Source: Chloroflexi bacterium UBA6077 (GTDB taxonomy: Bacteria > Chloroflexota > UBA6077). Taken from it: a stretch of 64,000 nucleotides of DNA. Numbering within the stretch: the first letter of the stretch is position 1; every line of letters starts with the position of its first letter. The position numbers and the translations under genes were made by a program. The DNA lies in the NCBI GenBank assembly GCA_002436065.1, contig DIXP01000047.1, forward strand, positions 4,941 through 68,940, in the 5' to 3' direction. The notes beneath the pieces are model-generated. The model saw only the letters and a program-made list of their open reading frames with translations, did no database searches and was not told the origin of the DNA. This document shows, piece by piece, positions 32,234-40,156 of this stretch.

Positions 32234-34633
32234 CTATCGTATCTCAAGAACATCGTGGAATGCATCATTGATCTGGTAGAGCTCCTCCGAGTGAGGTCCT
32301 CCACGCCGTGTTGCTGCCTTGCGAGCCAGTTTACGCCATAGTCTGCGATCGCCCTCGTGACGTGGATAGCGGAAACCATCAACGCCCTCAATACCGAGGA
32401 AGTTCAAGTCGCATAGAAGATCGAAGTAGTAATCTACGTTTTCCTTGCTCAGGCCGGCACCGCCTATCGTTCCCTCAACCTCGGATCTCGTCATGACCGC
32501 TTGAGCACCGGCGAACTCATAGAGCACGCTCTCCAGCTGGCCTCGCCGAGGATCGTCTTCGGCCAATATGGATCGAAACGCAAATTCCGAGTAACGTCGG
32601 CGAGCATCGAACAGGTCCGACTCAGTCACTATCGAGTGCTGCCTGTTCACCGCCGTGGCAATCGCCTCTCCTACCAAGTAGATCAAGTCCCTTGGTCGAG
32701 CCAGAGCAGTATTAGAGACGAAGTCTCGAGGGTGTCTGCTCGCAACCGAGTCTGTGAAAAGCGAGTCCCAAACCTGACCGGCGGACAATCGTCCTGCGGC
32801 AGCATTCCGCAATCGTTCATCGATCACGTGAAGCAACTGCTCTCTGTCTCCCCAGTACAGAACGTGAACAGGCAGCTTGTCCTGCTCCGTTGCTGCTTGT
32901 TGGACGTGATAGAAGATGTCGCTGCGAATGAATAGGACAACGCTTGCGTTGATCCGTTTTCTCCTTCGATTGGACCGGTGGAAATCCTCGACGATGTCCC
33001 TGGCAACTCGCAGAAGCCCAAGCAACAGATCTCCCAGGTACTCAATGTGGGATCCTGGCGCCCACGGCTCGTCCAGGTTGTCAATAAGTATCGCCACTCG
33101 ACTACGGTTGGCCATTGCCTCACCTATGATGTCCCTGAGGTCCCTGATGACCCCCACGTGCAGAGACTCGCTGATCTTGGCCCTTTGCCTGTCAGCGTCT
33201 TCGTCCGCATCGCTCTCCAGTAGGGGAGATATGGCCCGATCAACCCGAATCGAAAACGGGAGGCTAAGCAGGTGCTGGTGCTCATGGACGAACTCCAGCA
33301 AGCGGCTTTCCGCATCGGTCAGTAGGTGTGCCTGTTCAGGTCCCCTTTCACGAACCTCGTCTGCGATGCTGATGGCGAGTTCCGAGTATATGAGCAGTTT
33401 CCACAGGCTCTCCAAGAGATATCCTTGCTCAGCCTTATGAGCGATTTGGCCTAGCACGCGGATGATTCCATTGACCTCATATCCCACTGGCTTGATCACG
33501 CACACGTGCGTACCCGGCCGCCTTCTCAGTTGCTGCGATAGCGCATAGAGAATCGCGGTCTTTCCGGTGCCCCTCCGCCCCACGAACACGACTTGCTCAG
33601 ATTCGAGGGCGGTAATGTAGTCACTCGTTTGTACAAAGTAGTTGTCCAATGAGCTGAACTCATGCTCGGCGACATGCTCGCCGACGCGAAGGCCCCTCAG
33701 TTCCAGCATAGGTGTTGTGACTGCGGTACTGTCCAACTGTTGGGGCCGCTTCTTTGGCAGAAGTTCCTCGATCTGAGAAAGCCACTTGTTGACTGCCGTT
33801 CGGCAGGCATCCGCAGTAGCATGGACGTGCAGGATGCTTCGGTAGTCCATGGGAGTGTCGTAAGGATCTGGTGCGAGCATAAGGACACGTCCGTGCAGTG
33901 CATATCCTAGTCCGGCAAGGAAAGCGCACTTCAGATTGTGACGCTGCTGGCCCTCTTGGACATGGGCCAGCAAGTGCACTACAAGGCCATCTGAGTCCCG
34001 GATCTTCTCGGCATACCAGTTTAGTGTCGATGTAGGGTTGTCCTTTGGGTTGTCGATGAACAGCCCCTCAGCGAATGTTGAGAGCTCGAGGGTTTCGGTG
34101 AGTGTCAAGGAGGCGTCGGTGTCGTAAGGTTGCTTCAAGTAGAACAGCGAGGGGTATGCCGGCCGACTAGCCTTTCTGGTGAAACCAGGTCCTAGGAGAG
34201 ACTGGTCAGTGGTCTCCCACGGTTTGGTGTTGAGAAACTGCTCTCCGAGAAGCTTGCTGTTTACGTATGGGACATACCCCACGTCAGGGACCAGAGTAGA
34301 GCTAAGATGGCGGAAGGCATCCTTTGCCTCGGACACGGTGGAGTCAAGAGAGATCCAGATGCGCTTGAATGACCCTACGGCGTACCCGAGTTCAAAGAGA
34401 ACGTTCGGATTGGGGTACGTCAGATCGCACGCAAAGATGTCGGAGGTAGCGATTTCTCGTAGGATCTGATCAATGATGGGTACCCCGGCGATTTGAAGCT
34501 GTCTCCAGGTGCGTATCCTCACCTGCTTAGAGTGCTTCTTGTTGTTGACGATTCTTGCTGCTGCTTCGACGGTCTCGCCCAGGGATTCTGGTTCTGACGG
34601 GTATCCGTAGAAAGCGATTTTGAACCTCGCCAT
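32234..34633 (-). CDS. TIR-like sensor/effector fused to a P-loop ATPase
   Basis: 799 aa. Module 1 (about residues 1-140) has an N-terminal strand KIAFYGYP and SDIFACDLTYPNPNVLFELGYAVG, the signature of TIR-like or nucleoside 2-deoxyribosyltransferase-like nucleotide-binding domains; the Glu in FELG is the expected catalytic residue. Module 2 (about 165-290) repeats the layout (KIRDSDGLVVHLLA, AFLAGLGYALHG) but lacks that Glu, so it is probably inactive. Residues about 340-660 are an ATPase with Walker A GRRGTGKTA, Walker B VAILIDNLDEPW, the LFIRSDIF sensor strand and ARPRDLIYL, resembling Sll1717-like/Orc-like ATPases. A C-terminal helical part follows. GGAGGT is 5 bases before the ATG. It is the sole gene of a tRNA-Val island, which suggests NAD-depleting or nucleotide-targeting abortive immunity; unproven. 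Confidence 0.78.
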   Translation of the reverse strand: MARFKIAFYGYPSEPESLGETVEAAARIVNNKKHSKQVRIRTWRQLQIAGVPIIDQILREIATSDIFACDLTYPNPNVLFELGYAVGSFKRIWISLDSTVSEAKDAFRHLSSTLVPDVGYVPYVNSKLLGEQFLNTKPWETTDQSLLGPGFTRKASRPAYPSLFYLKQPYDTDASLTLTETLELSTFAEGLFIDNPKDNPTSTLNWYAEKIRDSDGLVVHLLAHVQEGQQRHNLKCAFLAGLGYALHGRVLMLAPDPYDTPMDYRSILHVHATADACRTAVNKWLSQIEELLPKKRPQQLDSTAVTTPMLELRGLRVGEHVAEHEFSSLDNYFVQTSDYITALESEQVVFVGRRGTGKTAILYALSQQLRRRPGTHVCVIKPVGYEVNGIIRVLGQIAHKAEQGYLLESLWKLLIYSELAISIADEVRERGPEQAHLLTDAESRLLEFVHEHQHLLSLPFSIRVDRAISPLLESDADEDADRQRAKISESLHVGVIRDLRDIIGEAMANRSRVAILIDNLDEPWAPGSHIEYLGDLLLGLLRVARDIVEDFHRSNRRRKRINASVVLFIRSDIFYHVQQAATEQDKLPVHVLYWGDREQLLHVIDERLRNAAAGRLSAGQVWDSLFTDSVASRHPRDFVSNTALARPRDLIYLVGEAIATAVNRQHSIVTESDLFDARRRYSEFAFRSILAEDDPRRGQLESVLYEFAGAQAVMTRSEVEGTIGGAGLSKENVDYYFDLLCDLNFLGIEGVDGFRYPRHEGDRRLWRKLARKAATRRGGPHSEELYQINDAFHDVLEIR

Positions 34634-35127
34634 TCCCTACCTCCAAAGAATGGGTTGTGGCCACACCAAGCTAGCATGGAGACACAGGCGCTAGTCAGAG
34701 CAACACACAGGGTGTGGATGGATCAGTCAAGACTCGGACGGCGGAGTAGATTGAAAGGCCAGGGACTGGTTTTCGGGCCGCCGATTCCTACCTTGCCAAT
34801 GAGAGCCAGCCTGAGTGAAGTGTCAGACCGACCTTGTCAACTCGAAGTCCGTCTGTGGTCACACCATTATATGTGCGCCATATTGTACATGTACATCCAC
34901 ACTTGTGATTGCCTTGTCACGAGTGTGGAAATGGTGTGAGGTTGGAGGTGGGCGTTGCCAACTGCCGAGTTGGCTGGAGAGACTAGGTCCCTGCTTGATG
35001 ACAATCTTGACGACAATCACAGTGGATTAGCGAGAGTCGGCGGTGGTGGAGGACGTAGATTCTGGTTGACTGCATGCCTTCGGGATTGCAGTCAACGAGT
35101 GTGAGCTCTGACCGGCACAGTTCGCAT
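34634..35127. other. Non-coding right part of the mini-island
   Basis: No gene seen. A minus-strand TATAAT (34866-34871) about 235 bases upstream of the 799-aa gene may be its promoter, next to the palindrome TACATGTACA. A hairpin TTGACTGCA/TGCAGTCAA lies at 35066-35095 just inside the right repeat. Confidence 0.45.
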
Positions 35128-35160
35128 CCGGAAGGTTGGGGGTTCGAGCCCCTCTTCGCC
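35128..35160 (+). repeat. attR-type direct repeat (tRNA-Val fragment)
   Basis: Copy of the tRNA-Val 3' segment, 32 of 33 bases identical, without the 5' half of the tRNA. This is the hallmark of integration into a tRNA gene. Confidence 0.85.
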
Positions 35161-35651
35161 AACCACATTGAATGGCCAGAGCTCCTACTCCCAGCCTGTT
35201 TTCTTTCTCCTGCGCAGTCCCTCTGATCCCGTTGCCTCTGGTCGGCGACAACCCTCCTGCCTACCTGCCCAGCAGTCCATCAAGTGCGTCCGTCGCCTTC
35301 TGCCGTAGATCGAGTCTGCAGTCGGAGCCGTCACAAGCAGGGCTGAGGCCCAAGTGCTCGGCCTCTCCGCTGCGTACGCCGCCCTGGACGGGAGTCCTGT
35401 CATCGGGGCGCCGCGCCGATGGGTCGTGGTAGCCCATCTGGCCGCTTCGGCCGCCCCCTTCGCCTACGTCTACAGTATTCGGGGCCAGGCGTCCAGACCA
35501 GCGCCGACTGGGAATTTTGCTGGCACCCCTCATGACACATTTGTTAGTTGTAGCTAGTCATCGAAAAGAGCTACTATTCCTAACTGAGACGCATCCCATG
35601 TCCTCTGGCGCGGCTCCACCTGGAGCCACACGATCTGACGGAGGTACGAAC
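35161..35651. other. Gene-free region right of the island
   Basis: 490 bases without a convincing gene. Short open frames on both strands (for example 35261-35533, minus) lack family character and start sites. They could be remnants of a disrupted gene. Confidence 0.4.
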
Positions 35652-37142
35652 ATGAATGCGGTTGTCACAACCCGGCAGGGCAAGGTGCGTGGCAGCGTTG
35701 CCGATGGCGTGAATTCCTTTAAGGGCATCCCCTATGCAGCGCCACCGTTTGGCGCCAACCGGCTTCGGTCCCCACAGCCGGTTGAGCCCTGGAGCGGCGT
35801 GCGAGACGCCCTCAACTTTGGCCCGAAGCCGCCCCAACTGCCCTATCCTCCGCAAGTACAGGAGCTCCTCCCACCAGAGTTTACCGGCCCTGGTGAGGAT
35901 TGCTTGACGCTCAACATCTGGTCTCCCGATCTCGGGCCGGCCGGTCACCCGGTGATGGTCTGGATTCCAGGCGGGCTGTTCGAGTATCACGCAACAGGTG
36001 CGTCGCCCTGGTATGACGGCAGCCGTTTCGCCCGCGATGGCATCGTCTGCGTGACGATCAATTACCGGGTCGGTGCCGAGGGCTTCCTCTATCTGGGCGA
36101 GGGTAACGCCAACCGCGGCTTGCTGGACCAGGTCGCCGCCCTGGAGTGGGTGCGGGATAATATCGCCGCATTCGGTGGCGATCCTGGCAATGTCACCATC
36201 TTCGGCGAGTCTGCTGGAGGGATGAGCGTCGGCATACTGCTTTCCATGCCCCGTGCCGAGGGGCTGTTCCGGCGCGCCATCGCCGAGAGCGGGACGGCTC
36301 ATCATGTGACAAGCGCCGCGACGGCGCAGCGGATCAGCCAGTACCTTGCCGAGAAGCTTGGCGTCGCGGCCACCCGAGAGGCGATCGCGGCGGTCCCCCT
36401 CGATCGCCTGCTCGCGGCCCAGGGGGAGTTGAGCGGCGATCTCATCGCCCATCCCGACCCGGCTCGCTGGGGGGAGCTGGTGGTTAACATGCTGCCCTGG
36501 GAGCCGGTGATCGACGGCGATACCGTTCCCGCGCTTCCGATCGATCGCATCGTTGCCGGAGCCAGCGCAGCCGTCGACCTCATAGCCGGCTCGAACACGG
36601 AAGAAACGAGGTTGTTCCTGGTGCCCGGTGGCGCGATCGATCAGATCACCGACGGGGCCCTGGCTGGAGCCATCGCGGCCTACGGGCTGCCGGTGGACAC
36701 TGCACTGGCCGCCTACCGCGCGGCGCATCCCGCCGCCAGCGCCGGCGAGCTGCTCTCGGCCGTCCAGACCGACTGGTACTGGCGCATCCCGGCCGTCCGC
36801 ATGGCCGACGCCCACGCGACGGGCCCCGCGGCCACCTACATGTACGAGTTCGCCTGGCGCTCACCACAGTTCGATGGTCGCCTTTGCGCCTGCCACTCGC
36901 TTGAGATTGCCTTCGTCTTCGACACGCTCGGCAACGGGACTGAGCCGCTTATGGGAGCCGACCCTCCGCAACAGCTCGCGGACACCATGCACGCCGCCTG
37001 GGTGGCCTTCGCCACCAGTGGGGACCCCGGTTGGCCGAAGTACGATCTCAGCCGTAGGGCAACTATGCGCTTCGATGTAACGTCGGAGGTCGTGAATGAC
37101 CCTCTATCCACAGAGCGGGCACTGTGGGAAGGCGTGCGTTAG
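35652..37142 (+). CDS. Type B carboxylesterase
   Basis: 496-aa alpha/beta-hydrolase of the carboxylesterase/acetylcholinesterase family. The N-terminal GIPYAAPP, the EDCLTLNIW motif, the oxyanion segment (PVMVWIPGG), the nucleophile elbow FGESAGG (Ser near residue 185), and a C-terminal CHSLEIAFVF with the catalytic His are visible. It hydrolyses esters; substrate not assignable. GGAGGTACGAAC precedes the ATG at 35652. No signal peptide is seen, so it should be cytoplasmic. Codon and base use look more uniform and GC-rich than the region to its left, and the gene sits beside an integration scar, so lateral acquisition is possible. Confidence 0.9.
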   Translation: MNAVVTTRQGKVRGSVADGVNSFKGIPYAAPPFGANRLRSPQPVEPWSGVRDALNFGPKPPQLPYPPQVQELLPPEFTGPGEDCLTLNIWSPDLGPAGHPVMVWIPGGLFEYHATGASPWYDGSRFARDGIVCVTINYRVGAEGFLYLGEGNANRGLLDQVAALEWVRDNIAAFGGDPGNVTIFGESAGGMSVGILLSMPRAEGLFRRAIAESGTAHHVTSAATAQRISQYLAEKLGVAATREAIAAVPLDRLLAAQGELSGDLIAHPDPARWGELVVNMLPWEPVIDGDTVPALPIDRIVAGASAAVDLIAGSNTEETRLFLVPGGAIDQITDGALAGAIAAYGLPVDTALAAYRAAHPAASAGELLSAVQTDWYWRIPAVRMADAHATGPAATYMYEFAWRSPQFDGRLCACHSLEIAFVFDTLGNGTEPLMGADPPQQLADTMHAAWVAFATSGDPGWPKYDLSRRATMRFDVTSEVVNDPLSTERALWEGVR

Positions 37143-37231
37143 TCTCTGCCACCGGCCAGGGGGGGCAGACCTCGGCCTGCTCCCTCGGCTTCAATACGAG
37201 GCTGTCCCCCAGGTCAGGGCTGTCTCGGGGG

Positions 37232-37615
37232 CTACGCCGCTCTGCGGGCGCTCAGTGTGTAGACCTCGACCAGGGCGATCAGGTCCTCCAGGTCGAAGGG
37301 CTTCACCAGAAATGCCTCCGCCCCCTCGGAGATAATCCTCTGGCCAGTCTCCACATTGGGGCAGAGCCCGGCCAAAGGGATATGTTCGGTCTCGGGATTT
37401 GCCCTGATCCTTCGTGCGGAAGCCGCGGCATTGGTGATGTCAGACCCGACGCTGTCGATGATTACCAGGGCCGGACGCTGGGTGACGGCGAGCTGTGCAG
37501 CATCCTCGGGGTTCCCCGCCACGATCACCTCCGCGTGGTCGAACTGCTCCACCGCGCTTTCCATCAACTGCACGATAGCTGTGTCCTCCGCCACCAACTC
37601 CACAATCCTTGCCAC
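37232..37615 (-). CDS. Single-domain response regulator
   Basis: 127-aa receiver domain. Acidic pair AEDT at the first strand, phosphoacceptor in ALVIIDSVGSD, switch region and K in AFLVKPFDLEDL. It is a CheY/Spo0F-like stand-alone receiver with intact phosphorylation chemistry. The start is GTG at 37615 with GGAGGAGGGGCT just upstream; the frame extends to 37903 without support. It is divergent from the multi-helix sensor kinase, which is the obvious candidate partner, and convergent with the esterase. Confidence 0.85.
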   Translation of the reverse strand: MARIVELVAEDTAIVQLMESAVEQFDHAEVIVAGNPEDAAQLAVTQRPALVIIDSVGSDITNAAASARRIRANPETEHIPLAGLCPNVETGQRIISEGAEAFLVKPFDLEDLIALVEVYTLSARRAA

Positions 37616-37856
37616 AGCCCCTCCTCCGCGTCCCCCTGGCGCGCTCCCAACCCATTCACAACCTACAGGATGGACAGCACTTTCCGGGCCAGTAGAGCGG
37701 CAATCTGCCGCATGGGCGCGATACTTGCTTCGATGATCGTCCCGCACCGTCCTTCGTGACGGCACTTCTGGATGCCTCGAGCACCGTTCGCGGACGGAAA
37801 AGGGCGGTGTGGGCTGGGCCTGTGCGATGGTTCGAGAAGATGACTCGGTGTCAACC

Positions 37857-40115
37857 ATGAATATAGATAGCCTCAGATGGCCAGCGGCTCTCATAAGTGC
37901 CATCGTAGGCGCTATGATGCTGGTGGTGCCGCATCAGTTCACCGGTGCCGCCGTCGCCGCGTTGTGGCCGAGCCTCGGTTGGGCAGGGCTAGTCTTCCTG
38001 CTGTCCGGCTTTGGCCTCTTTGGGGTTGCCATTCTGAGGTCGGCGAGATGGGTCGAGCTGCTGATACACCTCCTCGCCGGGGCAGCATGGTTGCTGCTCG
38101 CCTACAGCTTCGCGCTGGCCGCCAACTGGACTGGGGCATTGGCCTGGGGAGTCTTTGGGTTAGGCATCGCGATAGCGCCTCTGGTCGAGGTAGAGGCGCA
38201 TCACCCCGGCTTTCACTCGGAGTTGCTCTCCGTGGTTGCTGGGGTTGCCGCAACCCTTCAGGGCCTTGTGATCCTCCTGCTGCCGTCGCTGTTCGCAAAC
38301 CCGGTGTACGAATCGGTGCAGGGCCGCCTCCCCTGGCTTGGAGGGGCCTTCCTCGTCGGCGGCATCGCCCTGCTCTTGGTACAGCACCGGCAGGCCCAAT
38401 CCCCAACCCGCTACTGGGTCGGCCACCTGCTGGCAGGAGGCTCCTTCCTGGCCTTCGCGGTCACCGTTTCACTTTACCAGCAGGCGTGGACCGGCGTGGC
38501 CCTGTACGGCGTAATGGGTCTTTCGATTGCACTGTTGCCCTGGCTGGGCCCCAGGCTTCGCGGAATAGACCCCCGCTCGCTAGAGACCAGGATAGCCTTG
38601 ACCCTCGTTGCTGCCACCAGCCTGCCTTTGATCCTCGCCGCAGCGGTCGTTGGTCAGTTCATCGCGCCGGGGTCCGAGGGGACGGTGGGGCGAGAAGTCG
38701 ATGAGCTGCGCGATTTCATCTTCCTCGTCCTGATGGCTTCTGTCGGCCTCGCCTTGGTGATAGGAGTGTACGCTGCCAGATGGCTTGCGGCTCCTCTCAA
38801 TGCCCTCACTCAAGTGGCCGACCGGCTCGCGTCAGGTGACGTAACGGCACCCCTGCCTCGCGGTAAATACACGGAGATAGCTACCCTCTCCCACGCCTTC
38901 GGAGAGATGCGGAGCCGGTTGGTTGCCAGGTCTGAGGAGCGCGAGGGACTGCTGGAGCAGCTGCAGGGTGCCAATCAGCGGCTCGGTCTCTCCGAGGCCC
39001 AGGCCCGAGATCTGGCCGAGCGAGCCGGACGACAGTCCGCGGAGCTGCGGGCCGTCATCAACGCCATCGCTGAGGGCATCGTTGTCTATTCGCCCGCAGG
39101 CGACATCCAGCGCATGAACCCCGCTGCGGAGGAGATACTCGGTTACACCGCCGCCCAGAGGCGGCGACCGCTACGCGAGCGGCTGGCTGTACTGCACGCG
39201 GAAAGCGCGGAGGGGACACCCCTCGGCGACGAGGAAACGGCGCCCCAGAAGGCCCTGATAGGAGAGGTGGTACGCGGCGAGATCACTGTCCTTCATACTC
39301 CAGATAGGAGGACCGTGTGGGTCTCGGCCAGTGCCGCACCGATTCTCGGCGAGAGTGGTGAGATACTGGGCGCGGTGCTAAGCCTGAGCGATATCACTCG
39401 CATCCAGGAGCTGCAGCAGCAGCGGACACAGCACGTCCTCGGGATGTCGCACGGACTCAGGACGCCGCTCACCGCCATCTACGGACACGCTCAGCTGTTG
39501 ATGCGGGCGCTACAGAAGTCAGGCGCCGACGGCCAGCCGCGCTTCAGCGCGGAGGCCATCCTGGTGGGTGCTCAACGGATGGGCGCCCTGCTGAAGGACC
39601 TGGTGGACCTCGCAGAGCTGGAATCTGACCAGCCCCTTCACCTGAACCGGTCGCCAGTTCAGATAAACCAGTTCATGCAGCAGTTGATGGAGCGGCTGGG
39701 CGGATACCTCTCAATGGACCGGGTGCGGCTGGATGTGCCGAAGGCGTTGCCGCCGGTCATGGCCGACCCCGATAGGCTGGAGCGTATAATGATGAACTTG
39801 CTGGGAAACGCCTTCAGGTACTCCACTCCAGACACACCAGTGGTAGTATCGGTCGCCGAGCGCGATGGGGAGTTGATTACGTCGGTGACGGATCACGGCC
39901 CGGGCATCCCCCCAAAGCGGATGGAGTCGCTGTTCCAGCCCCAGGCCAGGAGCCTGGCCGCGGGCGAGCCTCAGGCCACCCTGGGGTTGGGGCTCTACAT
40001 AACCAAAGGGTTGGTGGAAGCCCACGGTGGGAGGATCTGGGCCGAGAGCAGCAAGGACAAGGGCACCACCTTCGCGTTCAGCCTGCCCGTCGTCAGGGCC
40101 GCTGCGCCCGCTTAA
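37857..40115 (+). CDS. Seven-TM sensor histidine kinase with HAMP and PAS domains
   Basis: About 752 aa. A helical membrane block (residues 5-235, about seven helices) is followed by two further membrane helices around 250-310, a HAMP linker (RWLAAPLNALTQVADRLASGDV), a coiled coil, a PAS domain (about 400-515), HisKA and HATPase (NLLGNAFRYS, DHGPGIP, GLGLYITKGLVEAHGG). The H-box reads MSHGLRTPLTAI: the highly conserved Glu after the phosphoacceptor His is Gly, which should hurt autokinase chemistry. The start is uncertain: ATG at 37857 directly precedes the membrane block, with GTG 37809 and ATG 37827 upstream. It is divergent from a receiver gene. Confidence 0.85.
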   Translation: MNIDSLRWPAALISAIVGAMMLVVPHQFTGAAVAALWPSLGWAGLVFLLSGFGLFGVAILRSARWVELLIHLLAGAAWLLLAYSFALAANWTGALAWGVFGLGIAIAPLVEVEAHHPGFHSELLSVVAGVAATLQGLVILLLPSLFANPVYESVQGRLPWLGGAFLVGGIALLLVQHRQAQSPTRYWVGHLLAGGSFLAFAVTVSLYQQAWTGVALYGVMGLSIALLPWLGPRLRGIDPRSLETRIALTLVAATSLPLILAAAVVGQFIAPGSEGTVGREVDELRDFIFLVLMASVGLALVIGVYAARWLAAPLNALTQVADRLASGDVTAPLPRGKYTEIATLSHAFGEMRSRLVARSEEREGLLEQLQGANQRLGLSEAQARDLAERAGRQSAELRAVINAIAEGIVVYSPAGDIQRMNPAAEEILGYTAAQRRRPLRERLAVLHAESAEGTPLGDEETAPQKALIGEVVRGEITVLHTPDRRTVWVSASAAPILGESGEILGAVLSLSDITRIQELQQQRTQHVLGMSHGLRTPLTAIYGHAQLLMRALQKSGADGQPRFSAEAILVGAQRMGALLKDLVDLAELESDQPLHLNRSPVQINQFMQQLMERLGGYLSMDRVRLDVPKALPPVMADPDRLERIMMNLLGNAFRYSTPDTPVVVSVAERDGELITSVTDHGPGIPPKRMESLFQPQARSLAAGEPQATLGLGLYITKGLVEAHGGRIWAESSKDKGTTFAFSLPVVRAAAPA

Positions 40116-40156
40116 GTAGCCCTTGACTCACGGGCTGCTTAGCGGAGCTTGGCAAT

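Larger units (their letters stand above)
31983..35160. mobile_element. 3.2-kb mini-island inserted at tRNA-Val
   Basis: Bounded by the 33-bp tRNA-derived repeats, with visibly lower GC and different codon use from the surroundings. It contains one protein gene (minus strand), a terminator at its left end, 494 bases of non-coding DNA on its right and no integrase, so excision or integration must have used a recombinase from elsewhere. Cargo points to phage defence. Confidence 0.75.

Noticed and set aside
35185..35533. Short open frames right of the tRNA-Val island
   Set aside because: No start site, family match or coupling; kept only as possible remnant DNA.
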